A stretch of DNA of 64,000 bases from Trichodesmium sp050015995 (GTDB taxonomy: Bacteria > Cyanobacteriota > Cyanobacteriia > Cyanobacteriales > Microcoleaceae), in contig NZ_JBNHEP010000248.1 in assembly GCF_050015995.1 (NCBI RefSeq), positions 1-64,000 of the forward strand. The letters are read 5' to 3'. Of this stretch, positions 1-9,610 are shown one piece after another. The stretch's first letter is position 1; every line of letters begins with the position of its first letter. The translations under genes were made by a program, and so were the position numbers. A model generated the notes under the pieces. It ran no database searches and was not told where the DNA came from. It worked only from the letters and a program-made list of their open reading frames with translations.

Positions 1-195
1 GAGCGACAAACCTAAAATGTTGCAATTGTCGGGGCGGGTTCGGCGTTAAGTTAATGAGGTTATAAGTTGTTTTGATAAGCTGTGAAAGGTATTCAATAAT
101 CCCTTGTAATGCACCATTTTAGTTGTGTCAGTTTTTTTTAATATCTACTGCTTCTTTCTACCATTTGTAAAAAACATTTATCAAATTGGTCTAAT

Positions 196-1977
196 ATGTC
201 AAATCCTTTAATATCCAAATCAAAAATAACTAGATTTTTATTGATATTACATAAAAATTTGATAAATCGCAGCTGGATATTTTGGTTGGGTTTAAGTATA
301 GCAGTTGTATTAATTTATGGTATTGAATCTCTAAAAGCAGCCTTTGAAACTAAATATATAATCCAAGATGACGCACGACAACATATATTTTGGATGGGTC
401 GTTTTTTAGATTCGGAATTATTTTCTGAAGACTTAATTGCTGACTATTTTCAGTCAGTAGCACCTTGGGGTTATAAAACTTTCTATTGGTTAATAACATC
501 TCTAGGCATCGACCCAATTTTTTTAGGTAAATTATTACCAATATTTTTGGGATTAATTTCTACAATTTACTGTTTTGGAGTCAGTTTACAAATTCTGCCA
601 ATTCCCGCTGTCGGATTTTTTAGTTCATTTATTTTAAACCAAAATTTATGGATGGAAGATGACTTAGTTTCTGCTACCCCCAGAGCATTTTTCTATCCAC
701 TTTTTTTAGCCTTCTTATATTACTTACTCCGAAATTCCTTATTTCCTGTTTTAGTAGCGATCGCTCTCCAAGCAGTTTTTTATCCCCACACAGTTTTACT
801 ATCACTAACTATCCTAACTATTAGACTATTTGACTATCATCAAAAGCGGTTAAAATTCACCTCAATTAAATTCAATTATTGGCTTTGGTTAGGAGGAATA
901 ATAACTGCTGCAATAATACTTTTACCATACAAATTTTCTGCTACAGAGTTCGGATCGATTATTACTACTACCGCCGCCAAAATACAACCTATTTTCAATT
1001 ATGATGATGGTAAATATGGCAGAGCATTCTTTTTTCATCATAACCCCTTAGTTTTTTGGCTCACCGGACCGAGGAGTGGTATCTTATTTTTGGGATTATT
1101 TTCACCACTAGCTATAGCTTCATTACTATTACCTTTTCTGCTCAGAACAGAAAAATTTCCTCTAGCAAAACAAGTTTCTGAAAAAGTAGGAATATTAATT
1201 CAAATTTTCATAGCATCAGTAGGATTATTTTTTTTAGCTCATATCTTTTTATTTCAACTTCATTTTCCCAACAGATATATTTACCATAGTATGCGAGTGA
1301 TGATGGCAATAGCTGCTGGTATTGCCTTAATAATCTGGTTGGATAATTATTTAAAGCAAACTATTTCTCACCTAGAAAATGGTTTAACTTTCCCACAGAA
1401 AATATCTATCGGATGTACAACTCTATTATTAGTAACATTAAGTATTATTCCTTTTTCTCAAGACCTAACCATAGATAATCAATCCTATATTAAAGGCAAG
1501 GAAATAGAACTATATGAATATTTATTAGCACAACCCAAAGATACATTAATTGCTTCTATATCCAAAGAATCAAATAATATTCCTACTTTTGCTCAACGTT
1601 CGACCTTAGTAGCGCAAGAATACAGCCTACCTTATCATGTAGGATATTATAGTCAATTTAGTCAAAAAGCTATTGATTTAATTCAGGCTCAATATACTCC
1701 CAATCCCGAAGAAGTTAATAATTTTATTCAGAATTATGGAGTTGATTTTTGGTTGCTCGATCTAACCGCTTATGACCCTAGATATGTAGCTGATAAAGAG
1801 TTTATTCGTCAGTATAATTTAACAGATTCGATTATTTATCAACTAGAGCAAAATCTTATCCCTGCTTTATCAACTACTATGGAAATTTGTAGTGTATTAA
1901 CCAGTAAACGAATAGCATTATTACCAACATCATGTATTACAAATGAGTTGATAAAATTGACTCAGGATAATCCTTAA
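196..1977 (+). CDS. polytopic membrane protein, GT-C-like
   Basis: This 593-residue protein has about ten hydrophobic segments from residue 28 to about 420, followed by a soluble C-terminal domain of about 170 residues. The first large loop carries an acidic pair in QDDARQH (about residues 58-59). An acidic pair in that position is typical of GT-C-fold glycosyltransferases that use polyprenyl-phosphate sugars at the membrane, so a glycosyltransferase or related envelope role is possible. I do not recognise a specific family. The C-terminal part (IASISKESNNIPTFAQRS onward) resembles the soluble tail often found after GT-C transmembrane bundles. ATG start; no strong ribosome binding site. No operon partner: 0.9 kb of non-coding DNA follows. 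Confidence 0.6.
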   Translation: MSNPLISKSKITRFLLILHKNLINRSWIFWLGLSIAVVLIYGIESLKAAFETKYIIQDDARQHIFWMGRFLDSELFSEDLIADYFQSVAPWGYKTFYWLITSLGIDPIFLGKLLPIFLGLISTIYCFGVSLQILPIPAVGFFSSFILNQNLWMEDDLVSATPRAFFYPLFLAFLYYLLRNSLFPVLVAIALQAVFYPHTVLLSLTILTIRLFDYHQKRLKFTSIKFNYWLWLGGIITAAIILLPYKFSATEFGSIITTTAAKIQPIFNYDDGKYGRAFFFHHNPLVFWLTGPRSGILFLGLFSPLAIASLLLPFLLRTEKFPLAKQVSEKVGILIQIFIASVGLFFLAHIFLFQLHFPNRYIYHSMRVMMAIAAGIALIIWLDNYLKQTISHLENGLTFPQKISIGCTTLLLVTLSIIPFSQDLTIDNQSYIKGKEIELYEYLLAQPKDTLIASISKESNNIPTFAQRSTLVAQEYSLPYHVGYYSQFSQKAIDLIQAQYTPNPEEVNNFIQNYGVDFWLLDLTAYDPRYVADKEFIRQYNLTDSIIYQLEQNLIPALSTTMEICSVLTSKRIALLPTSCITNELIKLTQDNP

Positions 1978-2880
1978 AATAATCAAAATTATGTAGGAAT
2001 TTATGAATAAATTATTGGTCTTAAGGGATAGGCATAATACTATTTATCAAAAAGAATACTATATCTGATTGGGTAGGGAAGTGTGGGGAGTTTGAGAGGT
2101 GTGGGGAGAGGTAAAAGTAGGAATAATAATTACTGACAGACTAATAATTGTCAAAAACAGACTCTGAATCTTGGTAACTATTTAACTGTTGAAATATAGC
2201 ATTACTTTTGGTGTTGGTATAACTGAATTACTGAATTTAGAAGTAAAATTATTGCTGTGACTAAATTTCAGAGTTTGAGAATCTCCTAATAGTAATAGCG
2301 ACTGCATATATAACCAAGTTTTTGAGGAGAATAATTGATTGATAAAATGCAATAAATAAGCTGCACCCCTTCAAAACTAATGCACTTATGAAACTCAGAA
2401 TACTATAAAAAGTTTCACTCCTATCAAACCTTCAAAAAACTCTTGCCTCTTCCCTTTCCTAACTACAATTTTTTCAATATATCCTATGTATATAGCAATC
2501 CCCTGTATATTTGTGTATAAAAATCTTGCCGCTTTTAGGGAACAGGGAACAGGGAACAGAGAACAGGTGGGAGTTTCGGTTTTTTATCTACTTTTTGATT
2601 ACCCGCAACCTATGCGCGGATTGCTATAGGATATATAAAACTACGCATTATGCTTAGGAAACTTATAAATACTCAAACTCAGTCAGGGATTATTTTTGAC
2701 CTTTGAATTTTGACTTTCAACTTGCGCGTAGCGCTATAGCAGTTCTCTTATGAATGAGGTACAGTATTTTTTATATTCCCTATTCCCTCAAATCTAAAAC
2801 TTGTATATCTCGCCAATTTAAGAAATGCTATATGTGACTTTAATTATCCCAAATTCAAAGATTTTAATCATTTCTAATTC
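1978..2880. other. intergenic region with repeats
   Basis: I see no convincing gene here. The stretch contains a GGGAACA heptamer run near 2540-2565 and a copy of the family-B inverted-repeat element at about 2635-2739. The rest is AT-rich and featureless to me. Confidence 0.6.
2635..2739. repeat. family-B TIR element (TATAGCGCTACGCA arms), copy 1
   Basis: The left arm is degenerate (ACTACGCATTATGCTTAGGA). It is followed by the family-specific ACTTATAAATACTCAAACTC and a TTTTGAC-type heptamer stretch, and closed by the right arm GCGCGTAGCGCTATAG. The same architecture recurs at 20220, 41186, 45679, 46187 and 58353. Confidence 0.6.
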
Positions 2881-4056
2881 CTAAAAAGGATTATGCCAAC
2901 GCTGGCTATATCCGCGATTATAAAAACTATTATTACGCCTGGAAAAAGGATTGTTTGAAGGAGTTTGTGGTACGTTTTGATTGACCTGATTAGGATTCAC
3001 TCCATAATTATATTGTTGTTGTTGATTTTGCGGATATCTTTGATTGTTGTAATAGTTAGGCACTCCCCAATTATTAACTCCATTTACTCCATTGTGGTTA
3101 TTAGCAAAACTATTAGGTACTGCTGGAATTAATGGAGGGAGATTTAGATTAGTAGGTTGTCTGTAAGAATAGTTATACCCTGGTAAATTAGTTGGGTTAT
3201 TCGTTGGTAAATTAGTTGGGTTATTCGTTTGATTTGTTCCACCTGATAAATCAGTATAGTAAGGTTTTGGAGGAGTAAAATTTATGGGTGGTAAAGGCGG
3301 ATTATAATTCCTTCTTTCCTGAGATTTAAGAATATTGGATGTTGGTATATTCCGAATGGGAGAAGGTTTAATATCTCTTGGCTTGATTTCAGTTGGGTAA
3401 AGGTTAATATTATTTGTTTGAGACTGATAATTTGAGGGAGATTGAGATTTACTTTTAGAACGCAAGTACTCATCCATAGCATTCTGTAGAGCATTGACAG
3501 GTTTTTCTTTTTTTTCCTCCTGGTTTGTTCGGTCGAATAAATTCATACTGCGTAACAGAGGAGAAGTTGAAAATTTTGTCTTTGGCAGTTGATTTGTAGA
3601 AGGCAAATCATTGGTTTGCGCTCCCCCGTAAATATTAATTTTGGGCAGAGGGTTAGCTAAATCTTCTTGAGGCTTTATAATATTTTTATTCCTAACAGAT
3701 GTATTTTTTGTTTCTCTTTGGGAGCTATCCAATAAATTTTTCTGAGAACTTACTGGAGGATTAATTTGCAGTTGTTGAGCAGTTTTTAACTCTTCGATTA
3801 AAACTGAGGAATTGCCAATATCGCTCATAACAGAAACTTCTTCAGGAGATAAAGTTTCAGTGATAGTATTGCCGCTTGATACTAAATTATCATCATCTTC
3901 AATGGTTAACCATTCTGGATGGACTGATAATTCCCAAGCAAATAATAGAACTAGAGAAGCTACACCAATCGGCCCCCAAACTAAGGGCTTTGTCAAATGA
4001 CTAAATCTGGCTCGGAAGTAGCGTATGGAATTAGGTAATTTTTTCTTATCAGACAT
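2881..4056 (-). CDS. single-pass Pro/Asn/Gln-rich protein of unknown function
   Basis: A 391-residue protein. A basic N-terminus is followed by one hydrophobic segment at about residues 25-42 (WGPIGVASLVLLFAWEL), then a long low-complexity tail rich in Pro, Asn, Ser, Thr and Gln. This suggests an N-in, C-out membrane-anchored protein with a disordered extracytoplasmic part. A short direct repeat NPTNLPTN/NPTNLPGY lies near residue 282. No enzymatic motif is visible. Its neighbours on both sides are separated by about 1 kb of repeats. Function unknown; it could be a structural or envelope-spanning protein. Confidence 0.6.
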   Translation of the reverse strand: MSDKKKLPNSIRYFRARFSHLTKPLVWGPIGVASLVLLFAWELSVHPEWLTIEDDDNLVSSGNTITETLSPEEVSVMSDIGNSSVLIEELKTAQQLQINPPVSSQKNLLDSSQRETKNTSVRNKNIIKPQEDLANPLPKINIYGGAQTNDLPSTNQLPKTKFSTSPLLRSMNLFDRTNQEEKKEKPVNALQNAMDEYLRSKSKSQSPSNYQSQTNNINLYPTEIKPRDIKPSPIRNIPTSNILKSQERRNYNPPLPPINFTPPKPYYTDLSGGTNQTNNPTNLPTNNPTNLPGYNYSYRQPTNLNLPPLIPAVPNSFANNHNGVNGVNNWGVPNYYNNQRYPQNQQQQYNYGVNPNQVNQNVPQTPSNNPFSRRNNSFYNRGYSQRWHNPF

Positions 4057-5230
4057 AGGTTTTTTTCCTTCATTTATTATTTTTTTTACTACATTAGTCT
4101 GTTCTTTAGTTACAGTAAGATAATTTCATTTTTTTAGTCATACTACTAAATTAACATGAATATAATTATTTCCAAATTACCTTTTAATCCCGAGCAACTA
4201 GGGAGTCAAAAAACTGCGGTGAATTTCCAGATATAACCTAAGCTATATATTTCCTTTATGAAGATATTTGCAAACTTTACTAGGTAAATATAGTGATATT
4301 GGAATAATTTTTGTTGGTAATATGAAAATTTAATTAAATATTACAAAATGATTCAGACCTGAGCCAAAGTCAACAAATGTTATTTTTTACTGAAGAAATA
4401 AATTATTGAGCAAAAAATAAGGTATCAAGCCTCCCATTTTAAGGGGGTGAAAAAAATGTTCGATTCAGTATTTCAAACCTCTGGTTTCAAGCGGAGGTAA
4501 TGTTTCACTACGCGACATAAAAAACGAAGTTACCGAATAATTAAGGTAAAAAGCCTCTCCTAATTAGGAGAAACAAGCGGTCGTTTGCGGAGCAGTCCGT
4601 TAGGATGGGATGGCGAGGTCTCCTCGCCATATCTAATCGACCAAGAGAGCGGTCGGAAAGCGGAGCATGACCTGGTAGATGGGATAGGGACGAAACCTCG
4701 CTAGCCTCCAATCGACCAACAGAGCGGTCGTTTCCGCTGTCGCCGACTTGAATTGCGGAGCTTTCCCTAGAATAGGATGCTGAGGAAACCTAGCCATATC
4801 AAATCTCCCCTTGAGAAGAAAAATTTTTCCTTTGAGTCAATCCTATCCGTTTTCAAGGAGAGGTAATTGTTAATTATTAATTATTAATTGTTGAAGACCT
4901 AAGAGGCTCACTGAAATGAATGTTCACTACTAAATTTACCGCTTCTTAATAATTTTAGCTTAAATACCTTTACTTAGCAAATACTAATATTACTTGAGTG
5001 TAACGAGATAAACTGACATCTAAAGATAAGTTGCCATAGTATAGATCCGATACCCAAATTGAGAAACAATAACTATAGCGGTACGCGCAAGTCAAAAATT
5101 AAAAGTAATCTCACCAGAGAGTTTTTCCTGGGGAAATGCTCCGCAAACGAGATTTACTAATGTCAAACACCTGAATCCTTAGTGATAATCTTTAAATTGG
5201 GTATACACATTAAATCATAACAGAAACCAA
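4057..5230. other. intergenic region with long family-E repeat
   Basis: No gene is supported. A dispersed repeat occupies about 4420-4895, described separately. A degenerate half of a family-B arm (CTATAGCGGTACGCGCAAG) is at about 5076-5094, and an isolated GGAAATGCTCCGCAAACGAG remnant is near 5133. Confidence 0.6.
4420..4895. repeat. family-E dispersed repeat, copy 1 (composite)
   Basis: The block contains CAAGCCTCCCATTTTAAGGG, then TACCGAATAATTAAGG, AAGCCTCTCC, the GC-rich core GCGGTCGTTTGCGGAGC, a repeated GGATGGGATGGCGAGG/AATCGACCAA module, and finally TTAATTATTAATTATTAATT. It is shared with 19648-19918 and 58771-58930; part of it, inverted and tandemly duplicated, is at 46461-46622. Near 4725-4760 the GCGGTCGTT/TGCGGAGC core is split by CCGCTGTCGCCGACTTGAA, a likely nested mini-insertion. 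Confidence 0.7.
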
Positions 5231-5938
5231 ATGAACAAACAGGTTAAATTGTTGCCAAATAAGGAAAAATTGATCGAACAAGCTTTGGACATTTGCTTGT
5301 CTAAAATTAAAGCAGCGATCGCAGAACGTGGCCAATGTACGATAGCTTTAGCTGGTGGAAATACCCCAAGGCCACTTTATGAATCAATAGCAACTCAAAA
5401 TCTACCTTGGGATAAGATTCATGTATTTTGGGGCGATGAACGTTATGTAGCTCCTGACCACCCAGATAGTAATCAAAGAATGGCCAGGCAAGCTTGGCTA
5501 GATCTAGTACCCATACCACCAACAAATATTCATCCTATGGAAACAGGAGCGGGAGACCCTGAAACTGATGCCTCAAGCCATGATGCTCATTTGCGAGAAT
5601 TTTTTCAAGTACCTATAGGAGAGTTTCCGAGCTTTGATTTGATTTTACTGGGAATGGGAGGTGATGGTCATACAGCTTCCCTATTTCCTTATACAGATGC
5701 GTTAAAAGTAAGCGATCGCCTAATTACTGTGGGCAATAAAGATGGCCAACCCCGATTAACTTTCACAGTACCATTAATTAATCAGGCTCGCGGCGTTATA
5801 TTTCTAGTTGCTGGTGCAGATAAACAAGAGGCATTAGACCAAGTATTTGCAGAAAAAGCTGATAATATGAATTATCCTAGTCGTCTGATCCAGCCTCAAG
5901 AGGAATTACAGTGGTTAGTGACTGGTGTAAATATTTGA
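5231..5938 (+). CDS. pgl: 6-phosphogluconolactonase
   Basis: At 235 residues this is the usual length for the DevB/Pgl family. It hydrolyses 6-phosphogluconolactone to 6-phosphogluconate in the oxidative pentose phosphate pathway, in the cytoplasm. The family motifs are present in order: LAGGNTPRPLYE (sugar-phosphate binding, about residues 40-51), VFWGDERYVAPDHPDSN and LGMGGDGHTASLFP (about residues 138-151). The ATG lacks an obvious Shine-Dalgarno sequence. The gene stands alone; zwf/opcA, its frequent partners in other cyanobacteria, are not adjacent. Confidence 0.95.
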   Translation: MNKQVKLLPNKEKLIEQALDICLSKIKAAIAERGQCTIALAGGNTPRPLYESIATQNLPWDKIHVFWGDERYVAPDHPDSNQRMARQAWLDLVPIPPTNIHPMETGAGDPETDASSHDAHLREFFQVPIGEFPSFDLILLGMGGDGHTASLFPYTDALKVSDRLITVGNKDGQPRLTFTVPLINQARGVIFLVAGADKQEALDQVFAEKADNMNYPSRLIQPQEELQWLVTGVNI

Positions 5939-5959
5939 GCAGCGATCAATCTCAAAAAA

Positions 5960-6411
5960 ATCTAGGATAAGCAAATTATCAAGTTCTGTAAGGAAGCGGA
6001 GGGATGGGAAAACCAATCAATCTTGTGGTATAACTAAACTGGTTACTAACCCGCCCGAACGTATACGAACAGACAGGTTAACCGACAAAGATTACTAATT
6101 TTGGTAACACCGCAGAAAGATCGGTAGATCGGGGAAGAGGAATGGTCACTGGGAACACTCCATACTTGAACTCAATTATATATAACAAAAAGTTTTTTGT
6201 TCAAATATTTAGGCTGCTGGGCTAGCAGTGTTAGCGCTAGTAACTCATGGGGGGATACCCCCAAGACCGCGCTGACTTGTCTGTGGAGCGACCATAAGAC
6301 CGAAAATAGGGAAGGACCTTGGAGGCGGGTGCGATGAAGCAGAAAGCCCATTATAGTGATGGTTAGGAATCTCGCGTTGTCGCAGGGGCGCAACGTCGGG
6401 AGGATGTCAAC
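5960..6411 (+). pseudogene. 3' relic of an IS200/IS605-type tnpB with right end (candidate omega-RNA region)
   Basis: The stretch has no intact ORF. Around 6367-6410 it carries GAATCTCGCG, a short hairpin (GTTG/CAAC type), GCGTCGGGAG-type bases and ATGTCAA. The 3' end of the complete tnpB at 50187-50229 has the same arrangement on the other strand (GAATCCCGCG, hairpin, GCGTCGGGAGTATGTCAA). The preceding 150 bases are GC-rich and contain TGCGATGAAGCAGAAAGCCC, typical of the structured region just inside the right end of such elements. In known TnpB systems this region makes the guide (omega) RNA. The inserted relic stops about 14 bases before the ribosome binding site of the next gene. The upstream boundary is uncertain. 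Confidence 0.5.
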
Positions 6412-6435
6412 TGACCGATAGCAAGGAGAAGATAA

Positions 6436-7257
6436 ATGATTGTCTGTCCCAATTGCAATCATCAGAATCCTGATGGAGCAACCCAATGTGAAGCTTGCTA
6501 TACTCCCTTACCAGTAACTACAAATTGTACTAACTGTGGGGCAATAGTTCAAGCTGATGCTGCCTTTTGTGGTCAATGTGGCTTTGACCTGAAAGCTACT
6601 GCTGGTAAAGAGGAAGGTCAAGTTTTATCCCAAACAGATCCAGCAGTGATGCCAACTATAGTATCACCTGTATCTACACCAGATACAGATCTACCCTCAG
6701 TAGATATACCTGACCTAGACCTAGTAGAGCCATTAGTGACACCAGAGCCTTTGGTATCTGGTAGAGTCAACTTAGAAAAATCTAGCAACCCTAATACTCC
6801 AGTTTCTATTGAGGAAGAGGAACTCCCACCAACCATTAATGCTATTAGCACACCTGTTGCTACCCCTGAAGTAAGTTCTCCATCTCCCACTGGGGGAAAA
6901 GCAATTCCGGCCAAGACCCAGTTGCAAAAACAGTCGGCCAAGTTGTTTCATATCAGAACAGATACAGATATTGAATTGCCAGTTAATTTATCCGTGATTC
7001 ATATAGGTAAACCCAATGACCGAGTACCTCCAGATATTGATGTTTCAGGATTTCCTGACTCTGAGGTGGTTTCTCGTAGTCATGCTGATATTAGAGTAGA
7101 AGGAGATAGTTATTATATTGAAGATACTGGTAGTTCTAATGGTACTTATGTTAACAATATTCCTTTGACAAAAGGAAATAGACATAAGTTAAGACCAGGC
7201 GATCGGATATCTTTGGGCAAAGGAGACTTAGTTTCATTCCTGTTTCAAATTTCTTAG
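6436..7257 (+). CDS. double zinc-ribbon and FHA domain protein
   Basis: A 273-residue protein. The N-terminus has two zinc ribbons, CPNCNHQ...CEAC (about residues 4-20) and CTNCGAI...CGQCG (about 31-49). A Pro/Thr/Ser/Val-rich linker covers about 55-170. The C-terminal FHA domain (about 180-273) has the phosphothreonine-recognition signature SRSHADI...DTGSSNGTYVNN. FHA domains bind phosphothreonine, so this is probably an adaptor downstream of Ser/Thr kinases such as the one encoded at 52712. ATG start with a good AAGGAGA site nine bases upstream. First gene of the FHA/PRC cluster (6436-10033). Confidence 0.85.
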   Translation: MIVCPNCNHQNPDGATQCEACYTPLPVTTNCTNCGAIVQADAAFCGQCGFDLKATAGKEEGQVLSQTDPAVMPTIVSPVSTPDTDLPSVDIPDLDLVEPLVTPEPLVSGRVNLEKSSNPNTPVSIEEEELPPTINAISTPVATPEVSSPSPTGGKAIPAKTQLQKQSAKLFHIRTDTDIELPVNLSVIHIGKPNDRVPPDIDVSGFPDSEVVSRSHADIRVEGDSYYIEDTGSSNGTYVNNIPLTKGNRHKLRPGDRISLGKGDLVSFLFQIS

Positions 7258-7636
7258 CTCAAGTTTAGATTGGGGGTTGATTAAAATCCTTAGCTCAAGT
7301 CTTCCTATAATTAAGTTCTTCGGTGGAGAAGTCCTACATATATTATGGTTTAGTTGCTGGACATAAAAAGCATTCTCGTAGTAGTCTGTTAGGACAGCTC
7401 CTCCTGACAAGGCAACAAAGAGGCTAAAGTATTAGTATCTAGTACCTTAAGAAGAGATCGAGCCAAACAAATTACGGCTATTTTCATTATATTAGACCAC
7501 AGTTGGGACTAACTATGGTTGGTCCCGACAATGGTTGTAGTGTTTACTGTGTAGTTCATCTACCTAAAAACCACGATAAAAACTAAATAATCTAAAATTG
7601 TTTCAGGTGCTCTACTAAAAATATTAAATAGCAAAT
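7258..7636. other. intergenic region between FHA genes
   Basis: No gene seen. CTTAGCTCAAG occurs twice (about 7253 and 7289). Bases about 7523-7570 (GTCCCGACAATGGTTGTAGT and following) resemble sequences at 12545-12595 and 28934-28990, an additional weak dispersed repeat. Confidence 0.4.
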
Positions 7637-8080
7637 GTGATTAGACTAACACTGCTACATCCACTTCAGTCTATGCCAGTCAGAAGTTGGACTTTCGATC
7701 GCAAACCTGTCATTAAGATTGGGCGTTGCTCAGATAATGATGTGGTTCTTTATAGTTCTGTAGTTTCTCGTTATCATGTTGAATTAAAAGCTAATCATCG
7801 CGATTGGGAAATTATTAATTTAGGTAGCAATGGTACATACATTGATGGTAAACCAATCAGGAAAGTTAGGGTAGTTAGTGGGTTGATAATTAATTTGGCT
7901 CTTACTGGACCAAAAATTGCGATATATATCCACAATCAATCAAAGGTATTTAATTTTCAACAAAGGCCAAATTATCGCCAAGAAAACGATTTAGACAAAG
8001 TTGAAACCCCATTATTAAGGCCGATGTTAGATCGGGAATGTCCACAACAAGACTTATTTGGAGATACAAAATATGAATAG
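7637..8080 (+). CDS. FHA domain protein (paralogue 1)
   Basis: A 147-residue protein made almost entirely of one FHA domain. IGRCSDNDVVLYSSVVSRYH is followed by the strand GSNGTYIDGKPI, matching the conserved Gly-Arg, Ser-Arg-x-His and Asn-Gly-Thr residues that contact phosphothreonine. The start is GTG. The encoded N-terminus IRLTLLHPLQSMPVRSWTF aligns with ISLALLHPTQLVPVQNWSW of the gene at 9611, which also starts with GTG, so the two are paralogues and the start is supported. The C-terminal 35 residues are polar and unconserved. Confidence 0.85.
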   Translation: MIRLTLLHPLQSMPVRSWTFDRKPVIKIGRCSDNDVVLYSSVVSRYHVELKANHRDWEIINLGSNGTYIDGKPIRKVRVVSGLIINLALTGPKIAIYIHNQSKVFNFQQRPNYRQENDLDKVETPLLRPMLDRECPQQDLFGDTKYE

Positions 8081-8322
8081 ATTGCTTAATGAATAATCTG
8101 ATTTTTATGATCTGATTTTTGTGATGGGATTAATTTGATTGTTTGGCAACCTTTATTAGCTCTTATATAGGGTTTATCACCCTTGGTGAGATATATAATT
8201 TTGATTTTAGGCAATGGGGAATAGGGAAGAGAAAAAAAGATCGTACCTCTATTATTTAAGATTACTTCTTACTTCTTCCTCAATCAATATATTTATCAAA
8301 ACTCTGTGTTAGGAGTAAAATT

Positions 8323-9204
8323 ATGAATAAAATACCAGAGGTAATTAAACATAGTCAACTGTTGAAGAGGTTAGTGCTTGACCGTGAAACAGTTGAAGAA
8401 CAAGGTTGCATAGAAGAATTATGCCTAGATCCTCAATCTCATCAAGTTATAGGTTTTATCTGTAAGTCTGGTTTATTTGGTAAACAAAAAAAATATTTCG
8501 CTTGGAAACAAATTGAGACTATTGGCGCTGATGCTACTCTAGTTAATGGGAAATCACAAGTAGATAATTTGGAAGAACACAATAATATTGTTAATATAAT
8601 TGGTAATGAACTTTGGACTGATACAGGGGAAAAAGTGGGTTTTATTGTAGAATATATTCTCAATATCAAAACAGGTGCAATAGTGAATTATTTGTTTAAA
8701 TCTAATGGCTGGCGAGGTGTTTTGGATAGTGTTTATTTACTAGCACCAGAAGCAGTTTCTAGTGCTGGTAATAAACGAGTAATAGTAGTCAATAGTTCTG
8801 TAGAAAATCCTCAATGTTATACTGGAGGGGTTGCTGAAAAACTAGGTTTGCTTCATAACTTTTTACAAGCAGATTTAGTCAGAACTAGAGAACATATTGA
8901 TATAGCACGAAGTGAGGCCAAAAAATTAGCTCTAGGATTTCAACAAAGAGCCAAAGTTGTGAAAAAACAAGCTGAAGAAAAAGCCCAAATAGTCACAGAA
9001 CAAGCCAAACAAAAAGTAGAAAATTTTCAAACTAAATCTACAGAGAAAAAAAATAGGAAAACTCAGGCAACTACATATGAATTTTCTACCAAAATTCAAC
9101 AAGTAACAACAGAAGCTAAGGAAAAAATTGATGGAGTAAAGTCTCAAGGGATAAAAATTTTTAATTCCTCAAAAGATGAGGGAGAGCAAAATACAAATGA
9201 TTGA
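8323..9204 (+). CDS. PRC-barrel protein with long charged helical tail
   Basis: A 293-residue protein. Two PRC-barrel-like segments are visible. The first is at about residues 12-75 (VLDRETVEEQGCIEELCLDP...FAWKQIETIGADA), the second at about 88-150 (GNELWTDTGEKVGFIVEYI...YLLAPEAV). Residues about 185-293 are rich in Lys, Ala, Glu and Gln (RSEAKKLALGFQQRAK, KQAEEKAQIVTEQAK) and should form a long coiled coil. Similar proteins are common in cyanobacteria; their function is unsettled. ATG with TTAGGAG upstream. The last codons and the stop lie inside a 75-bp tandem duplication (9172-9321), so the C-terminus may have been altered recently. Confidence 0.8.
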   Translation: MNKIPEVIKHSQLLKRLVLDRETVEEQGCIEELCLDPQSHQVIGFICKSGLFGKQKKYFAWKQIETIGADATLVNGKSQVDNLEEHNNIVNIIGNELWTDTGEKVGFIVEYILNIKTGAIVNYLFKSNGWRGVLDSVYLLAPEAVSSAGNKRVIVVNSSVENPQCYTGGVAEKLGLLHNFLQADLVRTREHIDIARSEAKKLALGFQQRAKVVKKQAEEKAQIVTEQAKQKVENFQTKSTEKKNRKTQATTYEFSTKIQQVTTEAKEKIDGVKSQGIKIFNSSKDEGEQNTND

Positions 9205-9321
9205 CAAATATAGCCATAATTACGGATATTTTGAGGATGGTATGGTAAAGATGAGGGAGAGCAAAATACAAATGATTGACAAATATAGCCATAATTACGG
9301 ATATTTTGAGGATGGTATGGT
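9172..9321. repeat. perfect 75-bp tandem duplication across a stop codon
   Basis: Bases 9172-9246 and 9247-9321 appear identical (each begins AAAGATGAGGGAGAGC and ends GAGGATGGTATGGT). The first copy contains the stop codon of the PRC-barrel gene. Because 75 is a multiple of three, one alternative frame stays open through both copies and encodes two identical 25-residue repeats, but there is no evidence that it is expressed. Confidence 0.9.
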
Positions 9322-9383
9322 GAGGTACAGTTTAATATTAATATCTGTTCCCTATTCCCAGTAATCACTATTCCCTAAAATAT

Positions 9384-9566
9384 GTAAGCATTCAGCCGTC
9401 AGCTATCAGTTATCAGCTATGGGTTATTAACTAATTTTCGCGTTTCTGACGAATTAGTCTCCAAGGAGAATTAAAAGTTGCAAACGAAAAAGGTCATCAG
9501 CTAATCTTAGTAGTTATTTTGATATTTGATCATCTGAAAGCTAACCGCTAATAGCTGAATGCTTAC
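9384..9566. repeat. family-D TIR element (GTAAGCATTCAGC arms), copy 1
   Basis: The arms are GTAAGCATTCAGCCGTCAGC at the left and GCTAATAGCTGAATGCTTAC at the right, enclosing a non-coding interior. The second full copy is at 62217-62399. Single arms occur near 20160-20185 and 31741-31780. Confidence 0.75.
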
Positions 9567-9610
9567 TAAAATATTAAAACTCATGTAAGTATATTAAATA
9601 ATTATTATAA

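Noticed and set aside
1..195. End of an upstream gene
   Set aside because: All frames contain early stops and I recognise no protein segment; nothing can be supported.
5960..6411. Group II intron or riboswitch before the zinc-ribbon FHA gene
   Set aside because: I found no domain V signature and no known riboswitch core; the match to the tnpB right end at 50187 explains the structured part better.
9176..9364. 62-residue ORF with two identical 25-residue repeats
   Set aside because: It overlaps the end of the PRC gene in another frame, has no ribosome binding site, and its repeats follow from the 75-bp DNA duplication.
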